64,000 nucleotides of DNA from Flagellimonas sp. CMM7 (GTDB lineage: Bacteria > Bacteroidota > Bacteroidia > Flavobacteriales > Flavobacteriaceae), in assembly GCF_021390195.1 (NCBI RefSeq), contig NZ_CP090003.1, forward strand, positions 4,357,982 to 4,421,981, read 5' to 3'. Under the pieces are notes generated by a model, which made no database searches, was not told the DNA's origin, and saw only the letters and a list, made by a program, of their open reading frames with translations. Both the position numbers and the translations under genes were made by a program. Shown here one piece after another: positions 15,475-24,834 of the stretch (within the stretch, counting starts at the first letter, position 1; the number at the start of each line of letters is the position of its first letter).

Positions 15475-18075
15475 TCATTTAATTTCAATGCTTAACTGCT
15501 TATCTGTATTAAACTGAAGCCAAACTATTGTTTTTGGTTTGCCTTGTGCGTTATATTCATGTCCAACCCTGACCTCTTTTCCCATCTCTAATTTTTTCCC
15601 GTTTGCCCTAGCCTGATCTATATCAAGTTTGATGTTATCAAAAACAAATGCGGGATTATGGATTGGCGATTCTTTTGACGCATCAATATTAATATTAATA
15701 TCACCTTGGGTTACCTCGCTTATTAGGTAAGCTTTTTCGGCTTTCATAAAGCCTTTACTTTTTCCGTTATCTATTTCTGAAATTTTAGGTGCGTTTTGGA
15801 AATATTTGGCGGGGTCAATCAAAGTATGTATGGTTTTATCTGTAAATCCGTAAAAAATGCTAGCTTCTGGTCCAGGTCCGCCCGTACCTAATGCAAAATG
15901 AGTAACGCGATCTGAATCTATGGCAAATCTACCATCTGATGGCAATAAGCTAATAGGCCAATGATTCCATGGTCCTGCAAATGGATCATCGGTATATTTT
16001 GATTGTTCATCTTCACCCCATGTAAAGATGCCTTCTTCATCATAAATCTTATATATTTTCCAATCGGATTTTGAATTCATCCACTGAATAGATGCATCCT
16101 CTAATTCCCCTTCTGGCATAACATTTGGCTTTTCCCAAACATATTCAACAGTTTCTCCTTTGGTATTGGCCACTGTTACGGCATTAATATTAACAACATC
16201 TAAAGCATCTTCCCCCGGGTTTGTAAAAAACTGGACATCCTGAAAACCAGGGGCCTCAATTAATTTATTATTGAAAACTGTCTTTCTAATAGCCGTTCCA
16301 TCAGGGTATATTGTATGATATTCATCTGTATAATTTGCTTTATTTGTGCAAATATAGCCTATATCTACACAAGGATACCTCCAATGTACTACCACCCTGG
16401 CCGGATTATTTTCTATAATTCTGGAATAACTGTGCCTATTTTGTTTATCAGACATATGCTCTGAGCAACCATGTTTAGTGAATATCTCTGAGCTTTGATC
16501 AGCCATCCATCGGTTGTTATCCAGTACCCAATTTGCGGCAAAATTGGAACCATGCCAATATACCACACTTACAGGGGAGTCTTCAAACTTAACTACAATG
16601 TCTGTCTTATCTGTGAGCCTCCACATTTTATCCCATAACTCATGGTAGTCAAGGGTCTTGTAATAGGCTCCAAAGTTTTCAGCAACACCTACTTCTCCTG
16701 GTAGGACCGCTTTTTCAACAGGGGAAGTTCTATCTGTTGGAACAAATCGGTTATAGTGCTTAGCTATCTGCTTCTCAGATAAAGCAGCATTATAAACCTT
16801 AACTTCATCTATGATTCCCTGAATGCCGTAAATGAATGGTAAATTTTGAGAAAATTCACGTACATAATCAGTACCTCTGGCCTTGTCTGTATTTAGACCA
16901 ATAGACAGCCTCTTAGAATTCTTTAATGAACCTTTAAAAACGGTACTGCCTACCTTTTCTCCATCTAGATAAAATATAGCATTATTTTCCTCAACCGATG
17001 CCGACAAATGTTTCCATAGGTATAAAGGAAGTTTTGAATCACTCTTTATGGTTTTTCCGTTTACCCTTAAAAATGGAAATCCGTAGGCATCTACGCCAAG
17101 GTAAAACCCTTGTTCTCCAAAGTTTATGGCATTATGGATTAGTGGTGCTTCATTATAAGGATATACATCTAAGGCTATCCATCCTTCTACTGTAAAATTA
17201 TCCGGTAGTTCGAACTTTTCTATATGCTCAACCCCCGTGTAATAACCATCAAACGCCAGAGCTCTTCCTGAAACACCCTTCTTAACTATATAACTACCTC
17301 CTAAAATAGTATCTATTTCTTCGGTAATAGTCTCCAGGGCACTATCTTTATAATACTCCATCTCCCAATCTGCAATACCATCTACATCCTCTGCATCCAA
17401 AATATCCATATCGAATTTCCAGTGTAATACTGGATCTTTTAGTCCACTAGTGGAAATGACCTTATTTTGTGGTCCCCTTTCTGGTTTTACCCAGCCCTTA
17501 TATCCCCATTCAACTGGACTGTAATCAATTCCTGAATTAGATAGCGTGAAGGTTTGCCTATCTGCATACTCTTTACTTGACCAGCTATTATAACTAGAGC
17601 CTGTAGCGTCTTTTACCTGTCTTTCAACTTTACCATTAGGATAAATAGTAAATATTTCATGCACAACATGGGTGAGTCCTTGCTCAAATTTAGAATCTAG
17701 GTTTTTATTGGCTCTCTTAAAAATCTCTATATCCTTAACATAACGCCAGTGCACAATAATTTGCTCATTACTTTCCTCGAGCAGGCGCACATAGGAGTAT
17801 TCAAAATTAGTATCAATATCTTTTTCCGGAAAGAAATCATCTACTAGGAAGGAATGACTGGAAGTTGTCCATTTTGGCAAATAGCCAGTTTGTCTTGTAA
17901 ACTCCAATTTATTTTCTCCCAAGACCACAATTAAATCGGCATATTTGCCAACATAGTCAGATGGTGAATGCTGTACTTTTGTGTGATAAGCGTAAAAATT
18001 GTCTTGACCGCTTACCTCAATTCCAAACAATAAAAATGCTAAGGAAATAACCAACGAAATATTTCTATAATTCAT
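15475..18075 (-). CDS. Secreted LamG-containing protein of the same unknown family
   Basis: 866 residues with an N-terminal signal peptide (ISLVISLAFLLFGIEVSGQ). Layout: residues ~25-200 form a short copy of the unknown domain (ADLIVVLG, YSYVRLLEES, IIVHWRY, EIFTIYPNG). Residues ~240-420 are a LamG/concanavalin-like domain (FTVEGWIALDVYPY, YLDGEKVGS, GIIDEVKVYNAALS). Residues ~450-860 are a full copy (LWDKMWR, DIVVKFED, EHMSDKQNR, RIIENNPARVVVHWRYPCVD, DEYHTIYPDG, NHWPIS..SDGR). Thus the domain occurs twice in this protein and once in the next. LamG domains often bind glycans. Function unknown; an extracellular polysaccharide enzyme is the best guess. It lies 21 bases after the GH3 gene. Confidence 0.78.
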   Translation of the reverse strand: MNYRNISLVISLAFLLFGIEVSGQDNFYAYHTKVQHSPSDYVGKYADLIVVLGENKLEFTRQTGYLPKWTTSSHSFLVDDFFPEKDIDTNFEYSYVRLLEESNEQIIVHWRYVKDIEIFKRANKNLDSKFEQGLTHVVHEIFTIYPNGKVERQVKDATGSSYNSWSSKEYADRQTFTLSNSGIDYSPVEWGYKGWVKPERGPQNKVISTSGLKDPVLHWKFDMDILDAEDVDGIADWEMEYYKDSALETITEEIDTILGGSYIVKKGVSGRALAFDGYYTGVEHIEKFELPDNFTVEGWIALDVYPYNEAPLIHNAINFGEQGFYLGVDAYGFPFLRVNGKTIKSDSKLPLYLWKHLSASVEENNAIFYLDGEKVGSTVFKGSLKNSKRLSIGLNTDKARGTDYVREFSQNLPFIYGIQGIIDEVKVYNAALSEKQIAKHYNRFVPTDRTSPVEKAVLPGEVGVAENFGAYYKTLDYHELWDKMWRLTDKTDIVVKFEDSPVSVVYWHGSNFAANWVLDNNRWMADQSSEIFTKHGCSEHMSDKQNRHSYSRIIENNPARVVVHWRYPCVDIGYICTNKANYTDEYHTIYPDGTAIRKTVFNNKLIEAPGFQDVQFFTNPGEDALDVVNINAVTVANTKGETVEYVWEKPNVMPEGELEDASIQWMNSKSDWKIYKIYDEEGIFTWGEDEQSKYTDDPFAGPWNHWPISLLPSDGRFAIDSDRVTHFALGTGGPGPEASIFYGFTDKTIHTLIDPAKYFQNAPKISEIDNGKSKGFMKAEKAYLISEVTQGDININIDASKESPIHNPAFVFDNIKLDIDQARANGKKLEMGKEVRVGHEYNAQGKPKTIVWLQFNTDKQLSIEIK

Positions 18076-18096
18076 GTAACCTACTTTTTCAATTAT

Positions 18097-20391
18097 TTAC
18101 CGCGTAATTGACATTTTAACTCTAATATCGGCTGAAGAAGAACCAACAAGAATCTCATAATCTCCAGAAGCAACCGTCCATTCTTTTTTATGTTCATCCC
18201 AATATGCAAAATCAGATTTATCTAAAGTAAAATCAAGTGTTTTAGATGTACCTTTATCTAAATGGATTCTTCTGAACTTGCGCAACTTTTTCATTGGTTG
18301 TGCAACGTCCGGAGTTGCTAGATTTCTAACGTATAATTGAACGACCTCATCTCCCTGATAATCACCAGTATTCTGAACATCTAAGGTCACATTGTTACCA
18401 TCTACCTTTAAATTGCCGTATTCAAAATTGGTATAACTGAGGCCATGTCCAAATGGGTAAATAACATCACCTTCAAAGAACATGTAAGTACGTCCTTTCG
18501 CAATATCATAGTCGCCTATTGGTGGTAAATCTTCTAAATTCTTATAAAAAGTAACAGGTAATTTACCTCCAGGATTGTATTTACCAAAAAGCACTTCTGC
18601 TATAGCCGTGCCACCCGATTGCCCAGGGTACCAGGCTTCTAAAATCCCTGGTACATTATTATCGATCCAATCAATTGTCAATGACATCCCATTAATGAGA
18701 ACAACAATAACTTTTTTGTTCACTTTACAAACTGCTTCTACTAACTTTTGCTGATCTCCTGGAAGGTTTAAATTAGAACGATCGGCCTCTTCATTAGCTA
18801 CTGTTAAGTTGGTCCCTACAAAAACCACCGCTACATCCGAATTTTTAGCTAAAGCTACTGCCTTTTTAAGTTCGCCTTCTTTATCAAAACTTTCAATTTC
18901 TTGTAATTGCTCTGTGCTGACTTCTTCTTCATTGATATGATGAGAAATCAAACAGCCCTTAGCGAATTCCACTTTTACATTATCTCCAACCATTTCTTTA
19001 ATCCCTTCAAGGGCACTTACTTCTTTTGATGGGGTCCCGCTGTACCCGCCCAGAACAGCCACATTAGCATTTGGCCCAATAACAGCAATACTGTTTAGCT
19101 TTTCCTGATTTAAAGGAAGTATACCATCATTTTTAAGTAGCACCATACTTTCACGAGCCACTTGTAAAGCCAATTGTTTATGGGATTCGCTATCTAGGTC
19201 ACTTTCAGGAATTGCACTAAAAGGAACTTTCTCGGCTGGATCGAATTCTCCGAGTAGAATGCGTGCCCTGAATAATCTTGCAACAGCCTTATCTATTTCT
19301 GCTTCTGTGATATATCCTTTCTCAAAAGCCCCAGAAAGATATTTATCATATAAGAACTGCTCGTCACCACATGTTTCACATTCTAAATCAGTACCAGCTT
19401 TCACGGCCATGGCCACGGCTCTTTCTGGATCTGTTTCAAATTTATGCCCATGAACAATATCACTAATGGCACCACAATCTGAAACCACATAACCCTTAAA
19501 ACCCCATTCTTTTCTTAATACATCATCTAGCAACCAAGTATTTGCACTAGCAGGAATACCGTTCAGGCTGTTATAGGCGCTCATCACAGACATTGCTCCA
19601 CCTTCCATAATTGACGCTTTAAATGCTGGTAAATAATATTCCCTTAACCATCGCTCACTTACGTCTGAAGATCCTGTATGCCTATTAAACTCACTGTTAT
19701 TTGCTACAAAGTGCTTTACGGTAGCCACCGCTTTTAAATAACTTGGGTCATTACCCTGAAGTCCTTTCACAAAGCCTACTGCCATTCTGGACAGCAGGTA
19801 AGGGTCTTCACCATATGATTCCTCATTTCGACCCCACCTTGGATCTCTTAGTATATTAATGGTAGGTGACCAATAGGTTAGTTTTTTTCCGTATTTATTA
19901 TAATGGATGCGGGCCTCTGTTGAAGTAACATCTGCCATACTTTGAATGAGATCCGGGTTCCATGTACTTCCCAACCCTATGGCTTGAGGAAAAACAGTTG
20001 CCAATCCCGAGCGTGCCACCCCATGTAGTGCTTCGTTCCAGTAACCCCCATCTAGACATCCCAATCCCATGTCTTCCCAATGGTGCCAGTTCTCCTTCTC
20101 CCATGGACGTTTCTGCTCATATTCTGCGGCATCCTCATTTTCGAATTCTATAGAAATCTGTCCATACGGATTGTCAAAATTCATATCATAAGCGGTTACG
20201 TTCAGACGCTCTATTGCCGGAGATAAATGACTTAATTGCAAAATTTTTTCTTCTAAGGTCATTTGGGAAACTAGATCTGCCGACCTTTCATCTGCAGACA
20301 AGGTCATATCAAGATAAGCAGGCTTATTTTGATTTTTGCAACCCACTAGAAGTATTAGAAGGTATAGAAATGAAGTGTTCTTGATTTTCAT
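18097..20391 (-). CDS. GH3 beta-glycosidase lipoprotein
   Basis: 764 residues. A lipoprotein signal with Cys at ~18 (LLILLVGCKNQ) places it on a membrane. The GH3 N-terminal barrel carries KHFVANN, SDVSERWLREYYLPAF and the nucleophile Asp in GYVVSDCGAISD (~295). The alpha/beta sandwich domain carries VLLKNDGILPL, and the C-terminal Fn3-like domain ends the protein. Length and order match beta-glucosidase/beta-xylosidase members. It should release terminal beta-linked sugars from oligosaccharides. It is the first gene of a leftward operon with the two unknown-family proteins and has its own promoter. Confidence 0.93.
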   Translation of the reverse strand: MKIKNTSFLYLLILLVGCKNQNKPAYLDMTLSADERSADLVSQMTLEEKILQLSHLSPAIERLNVTAYDMNFDNPYGQISIEFENEDAAEYEQKRPWEKENWHHWEDMGLGCLDGGYWNEALHGVARSGLATVFPQAIGLGSTWNPDLIQSMADVTSTEARIHYNKYGKKLTYWSPTINILRDPRWGRNEESYGEDPYLLSRMAVGFVKGLQGNDPSYLKAVATVKHFVANNSEFNRHTGSSDVSERWLREYYLPAFKASIMEGGAMSVMSAYNSLNGIPASANTWLLDDVLRKEWGFKGYVVSDCGAISDIVHGHKFETDPERAVAMAVKAGTDLECETCGDEQFLYDKYLSGAFEKGYITEAEIDKAVARLFRARILLGEFDPAEKVPFSAIPESDLDSESHKQLALQVARESMVLLKNDGILPLNQEKLNSIAVIGPNANVAVLGGYSGTPSKEVSALEGIKEMVGDNVKVEFAKGCLISHHINEEEVSTEQLQEIESFDKEGELKKAVALAKNSDVAVVFVGTNLTVANEEADRSNLNLPGDQQKLVEAVCKVNKKVIVVLINGMSLTIDWIDNNVPGILEAWYPGQSGGTAIAEVLFGKYNPGGKLPVTFYKNLEDLPPIGDYDIAKGRTYMFFEGDVIYPFGHGLSYTNFEYGNLKVDGNNVTLDVQNTGDYQGDEVVQLYVRNLATPDVAQPMKKLRKFRRIHLDKGTSKTLDFTLDKSDFAYWDEHKKEWTVASGDYEILVGSSSADIRVKMSITR

Positions 20392-20422
20392 GATTTTTTC
20401 TAAAGCCAGTATTATTTACTAG

Positions 20423-20459
20423 CAAATATAATTCTTTCTTTCTATCTGTAAGAAAGTAT
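20423..20459 (-). promoter_or_regulatory. Promoter and candidate operator of the GH3 operon
   Basis: On the minus strand, TATATTTG at 20430-20423 fits the Bacteroidota -7 box TAnnTTTG exactly. TAAGAAAGTAT on the plus strand (20449-20459) matches the recurring TTAGAAAGTAA motif at 9 of 11 positions, overlaps the expected -33 position and lies 58 bases before the start codon. An inverted repeat CTTTCT-N7-AGAAAG (20438-20456) covers it. Nothing else was seen in the 299-base gap apart from the upstream terminator. Confidence 0.5.
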
Positions 20460-20644
20460 ATTTAAGTTTTACGCAAATTTAAGTGATAGCCCAATATTGC
20501 ACATAAGCCACTTCCCTGCACCTACACAGTAAGAGAAAACATCCCATGCCTACTTAATAACGGCAAAAATCATGAAGCCTATCTTTAGAATACCCTTTCC
20601 TAAAAAGGAGTTTTTATAGGATTCAATTTGATTTATGATTGGTT

Positions 20645-20675
20645 AAAAAAAGCCATTAGAAAAAATTCCAATGGC
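20645..20675 (-). terminator. Rho-independent terminator of the G8 operon
   Basis: On the minus strand, arms GCCATTGGAA and TTCTAATGGC pair over 10 positions (one G-U) around a TTTT loop. Seven T residues follow (plus-strand 20645-20651). It sits just after the lipoprotein stop and separates that transcription unit from the GH3 unit. Confidence 0.8.
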
Positions 20676-20690
20676 CCCAAACTGATTAAA

Positions 20691-21374
20691 TTAATTGGCT
20701 GTAAAATTCCATACCTGGCCTATAGCAGCTGATTGTTTATCATCTTTAACAACAATACGCCAGTAATATGTACCTGCACCTTGCAAATCTACATTCCTTG
20801 AAGTCTGGGTTACTCCTGCAGCTAATAATGGGGGCGGATTAGATGTTCCAAAATATACATCGTATGTTAATGGATCATTATCTGCATCCTGAGCATTCCA
20901 TGATAAATTGGCCGTATTCCCTGAAACTGTAATTCCATTGGTTGGCCCCAATATAGTTGGGCCATAAGGAATATTATTAGAAACTGGGTTAGGCTCGGTA
21001 TCAAATTTCCATATCTCTGAAGCAACTGAAGTTTCAGAGCCCGGTCGTTTTGATACCATTCTCCAGTAATAAGTCGTATTCTTTTCCAAAGTAAAAATCT
21101 TAAAGGTTGCTGTTACAACTTCTCTGATTATTGGGTTTGTGAAATTTTGTTCTTTTGAAATCTCGATCTGATTTTCAACGGCCCCTGTATTGTTATTAGA
21201 CCATCTGAATTCCAACTGAAAGTTTGTACAAATAAGATTGTTAGTTGGAAAACTTAAAGTAGCTGCCACCAAATCAGACTCTTCAGGCGGTGGTGGCTGG
21301 GTATCATCGCTTTTACTGCAAGATAAAAACATAAAAATAAAGGCTATAAGGAATGATGTTACTTCTTTTTTCAT
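20691..21374 (-). CDS. Surface lipoprotein with fibronectin III-like repeats
   Basis: 227 residues with a lipoprotein signal (IAFIFMFLSCSKSDD, Cys at ~19), a Pro-rich linker, then two ~90-residue Fn3-like modules. Each ends with a YYWR(M/I)V segment and W.F. These modules are common in Bacteroidota lipoproteins that bind or display glycans, including SusE-like positions, but a Sus assignment is not supported because no SusC/D is nearby. It follows the G8 protein gene by 17 bases and is the last gene before the terminator. Confidence 0.8.
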   Translation of the reverse strand: MKKEVTSFLIAFIFMFLSCSKSDDTQPPPPEESDLVAATLSFPTNNLICTNFQLEFRWSNNNTGAVENQIEISKEQNFTNPIIREVVTATFKIFTLEKNTTYYWRMVSKRPGSETSVASEIWKFDTEPNPVSNNIPYGPTILGPTNGITVSGNTANLSWNAQDADNDPLTYDVYFGTSNPPPLLAAGVTQTSRNVDLQGAGTYYWRIVVKDDKQSAAIGQVWNFTAN

Positions 21375-21391
21375 ATTTCGTGATATTTATA

Positions 21392-24300
21392 TTATTGCTT
21401 GATCATTTTAAAAACTTTGCTGTTGCTTCCGGTGTCTACTTTGACTAGATATAGTCCCTGAGCCAGATCACTAGAACTAATGCGAGCTGTATTACCGATC
21501 AAATTATAATTCTCCTTGTTTATCAAACGTCCCGTTAAAGAATATATCTCTACTTGTATTCTGTTAGATTTTGATTGCCCGGTAATGGTAAAATCATTCT
21601 TGACTGGGTTGGGGTATAAATTTATGGCTCCATCAACCTTGGCAATAAAGGCTAGCTTTCCTTCGCAAGATTTCGTTGACGTAACCTCTACCTGATCTTG
21701 GTCTGTTACTACTATCTCGAATTTAGAGGTATTGTATTGACCTGTTTCATTACCATTAACCTTTACGGTAAAGGGTGCTGTTCCCTTATCGATGTCTATA
21801 GTCATTAGTGCGCCTTGAGAACCTGTCATTTTACTAGTACTCGATTTCCCTGTTAAGCTAATACCTTCGCCAATAAAGATTTCATAACAACGATCACAAC
21901 TTACTGGTGCTCCGGGTACTTCTATACACAATGTATAGGTTCCCGGCGCCAGACCTTCAATCTTATGTTGGTTGAAAAATACTGTAGTTGTATTGTTAAT
22001 ATTGGCGGCATAGGTACCTGCCTGTTGGCTGTTTATTATAATCTCACCATTAGACCTTCCTTGACAAGTTTCATTGTTGCCCACTATAGTGAAATTATTA
22101 GAGGGCAAATTATCCAACGGACAGCCCTCAATGCTAACTCCAGTGACTTTACCGCCGGTAATCATAGCATTTGCAGTTGCGCCGGCAGGCATGATTTCAC
22201 CACTAAAAGAATGACCCGTCGTTCCGTTTAAGGAAACAGATGCTAACTGTTGGTTTGTCTTATTTCTCCATTCAAGTGCTATTGAAAATTCATTAGGAGT
22301 TTCTTCATTTGCAGACCATTGGTAATTTTGATTTGTGATAGGGGTGAAATCTGCAGCTTGCTGATCAAAATACAATCTTGAATTATTAAATGACCCAAAA
22401 TTCAACGTAATCTCATCCTTATATAAAAATGAATAAGGGTTCCTAGGTTTACTACTCACTGCAAATCCATCTTCTACATCCACGGTAAAATCATTACTTA
22501 ACGAAGCTCGCATGACTATATTATTTACAGATTGCGATATAAAATCCTCATTGGTTAATGTTAACACCCTCTTATTAAGTGGTGTAGTCACCATTCCTGT
22601 CCAACTAGGTTCTCTTTTTTCAGCTCCAACACCTGTCTCTGATACTTCTTCAGCTTCTCCCCGATAGGTTCTTGAACTGATTCGTATATCTGTTCCTGGA
22701 TTATCATAGGTATTGTTGCGCATAACAATAGATGTAGCATTGGTTGGTGGTGTAAGACCAATAGCTCCTGAAGCAAAACCTTTTATGGTATTACCTTCAA
22801 TTAACCAATTATCAGAGTTTCTCCAATGATCTAAATCTACACCTTCTACTACTCGCCCTCCATGAGTGACTGGAGTACCATAACCATATACTTCGTTGTT
22901 TACTATAGATACATGTGAAGCATACTGGGATTGTATTCCAGCATTTCTAATATTCCATATCTTGGTTCCTTCAATCCTTACGTCAAGTGTAGCTCTAAAT
23001 TCTTCTGAAACATGGTTATATAAACCTTGTGTACCTGCAGGTAATTGAGGATTTGCAGGTTCCAGATTGTTTAAAAATCTGGAATGTGCATAAAATAAAG
23101 AAACGCCTTTGCTTGTAGAATAAGCCGTATTATTTTGAAACGGTTTGGCCGGAATTAACCAACAGTCAAACTGCCAAGGAATACCATTTAATTCAGGGTC
23201 AGGATGCGAACTGGCTGTGCCTACTAATGCACGTTGAGCTGAGCTTAAATGCCAATTCACCTGTCCGCGCCTTTGTCCTTTTCCAATTTCAATCAAGCCC
23301 TCTGGCCAGAATACATAGGAATGCCCTGAAACGCCAGCTGCCACATTATCTCGAATTGTAACCCCATGGCTATGAAACCAATAGGCATCTCCCTGAAAAG
23401 CAAAATCCATGCCTCCTTCTCTTAAATTTAAATCTGCTTCACCAGCACTTGGGTTACCAAATGGATCTGTAGGATTAACGGTACGTAAAGCTATATTACG
23501 GACAAATGAACCAAGTTCATCTCCTGCTTCGGTATTAAATGCTCCCCCAACTACGCCATAAGATGCATTTTCAATAAAGTCAACTGAGCTCGAATGACTT
23601 ACATATCCCCATCCCGGATCGTTAAAAACCGTAACACCTTGTACTTGTGCTCTAGGTATTGCATCTCCTTCTGTTTGCGGTGATTCATTCTCTAAACTCC
23701 TATGAAAGTGTACTGAATATCGTCCTCTTGGATTGGTATTCGACCCCCATTGATTTTCTCCTGCTTCCAACTCTGGAGAACCTGGATCCCCTGGTAAGAA
23801 GTTCCTGTTAATCTGATTCATGTCTCCAATTATAAAAGCTTGAAAATCATTTACTGGCTGAGTCTTGTCCGTACGTCCCATTTCCAACATTTCAACGTGT
23901 TTCATCCTAACATCGTTAGTATGCATAAACATTAAATGTCCTCTTCTTTTAGCAGACACACTTATATTCTCTGATGTGAATACAATATTTCTGGTATAAT
24001 TTGCTACATGAACCTTTAAATTAGGGGCTTCTGCCGGAGGTTGATGTGCGTAGGTGGTAGCAGGACTAAAATTTACAGTAGTACCATTGATACTTGTAAT
24101 GGTTACAACATCGTCACTAGTAAAGTTTTGGGCAGTAGTTGCTGCAAGCACAAGCTTATCACCTATCTGCCAGTTGGATGGTGCTGATGCTAAAGTCATA
24201 GATGTGGCCCCCGCTGAAATACCTGAAGCGAGCTCCAACCAAGTAGTTTTAGCTTGCCCATGCATATCCACCTTACCCATCAGAACCAATCCAGGTGCAT

Positions 24301-24739
24301 ACCGCCACCAATCGTTGGCTACTGGCGCACCACTGTCTGTCACTATAAACTTAGCCGATTTACCTGCCTGGATCGGAGCTGCAGCTGTACCAATTTCCAG
24401 AATACTGGCCATACCGCCATGAACATATTCAGATTTTAATTCCGTATCAACTGAAGGGTCAAAAGTTAGTTTCCCTAAAATATCAATACTTTTCATCTCT
24501 GCTGAAACCTTCGACCTTACAGTGACGGTAAGACCTAATGGAATACGAACTTTATCTCCGTTTACAGGTATACTTCCTCCCCAGGTTGCACCAGAAGACC
24601 AATCTCCTGATTGTACTGCAGTTTTATTAGGAGTACCTGCTACCTGAGCAGGAGTTAAACCTTGGCCAAACTGCGAAAAAGATAAATTTGCGGTTAATAT
24701 AGCACACCATAAAACCAGTATCAAATATTTATTTCTCAT
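21392..24739 (-). CDS. G8-domain beta-helix protein with T9SS sorting signal
   Basis: 1115 residues. Signal peptide (ILVLWCAILTANLSFSQ), then a G8 domain at ~35-150 (GDWSSGATWGGSIPVNGDKVRIP). A long right-handed beta-helix follows (~230-700) with RGRYSVHFHR, NDPGWGYVSHSS, FNTEAGDELGSFVRNIALR and DAYWFHSHGVTIRDN. This arrangement resembles CEMIP/TMEM2 hyaluronan-degrading proteins of animals. A SprB-like module (~880-960) and a T9SS sorting domain (LYPNPVKNDF..MIKQ) end the protein, so it is probably displayed on the cell surface. A polysaccharide lyase or hydrolase role is plausible but unproven. It is paralogous to the product at 24835-27435. Confidence 0.87.
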   Translation of the reverse strand: MRNKYLILVLWCAILTANLSFSQFGQGLTPAQVAGTPNKTAVQSGDWSSGATWGGSIPVNGDKVRIPLGLTVTVRSKVSAEMKSIDILGKLTFDPSVDTELKSEYVHGGMASILEIGTAAAPIQAGKSAKFIVTDSGAPVANDWWRYAPGLVLMGKVDMHGQAKTTWLELASGISAGATSMTLASAPSNWQIGDKLVLAATTAQNFTSDDVVTITSINGTTVNFSPATTYAHQPPAEAPNLKVHVANYTRNIVFTSENISVSAKRRGHLMFMHTNDVRMKHVEMLEMGRTDKTQPVNDFQAFIIGDMNQINRNFLPGDPGSPELEAGENQWGSNTNPRGRYSVHFHRSLENESPQTEGDAIPRAQVQGVTVFNDPGWGYVSHSSSVDFIENASYGVVGGAFNTEAGDELGSFVRNIALRTVNPTDPFGNPSAGEADLNLREGGMDFAFQGDAYWFHSHGVTIRDNVAAGVSGHSYVFWPEGLIEIGKGQRRGQVNWHLSSAQRALVGTASSHPDPELNGIPWQFDCWLIPAKPFQNNTAYSTSKGVSLFYAHSRFLNNLEPANPQLPAGTQGLYNHVSEEFRATLDVRIEGTKIWNIRNAGIQSQYASHVSIVNNEVYGYGTPVTHGGRVVEGVDLDHWRNSDNWLIEGNTIKGFASGAIGLTPPTNATSIVMRNNTYDNPGTDIRISSRTYRGEAEEVSETGVGAEKREPSWTGMVTTPLNKRVLTLTNEDFISQSVNNIVMRASLSNDFTVDVEDGFAVSSKPRNPYSFLYKDEITLNFGSFNNSRLYFDQQAADFTPITNQNYQWSANEETPNEFSIALEWRNKTNQQLASVSLNGTTGHSFSGEIMPAGATANAMITGGKVTGVSIEGCPLDNLPSNNFTIVGNNETCQGRSNGEIIINSQQAGTYAANINNTTTVFFNQHKIEGLAPGTYTLCIEVPGAPVSCDRCYEIFIGEGISLTGKSSTSKMTGSQGALMTIDIDKGTAPFTVKVNGNETGQYNTSKFEIVVTDQDQVEVTSTKSCEGKLAFIAKVDGAINLYPNPVKNDFTITGQSKSNRIQVEIYSLTGRLINKENYNLIGNTARISSSDLAQGLYLVKVDTGSNSKVFKMIKQ

Positions 24740-24834
24740 ATTTTTTTATTTTTTTTACTTATTTAAATTAAAACAATCTAATTATAATTTTCCCCACCCC
24801 CTTAGATGAAAATTTTTCAATTAATGGACTAAAT

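Noticed and set aside
20691..21374. SusE/SusF lipoprotein
   Set aside because: The Fn3-like modules are too general, and no SusC/SusD pair lies nearby.
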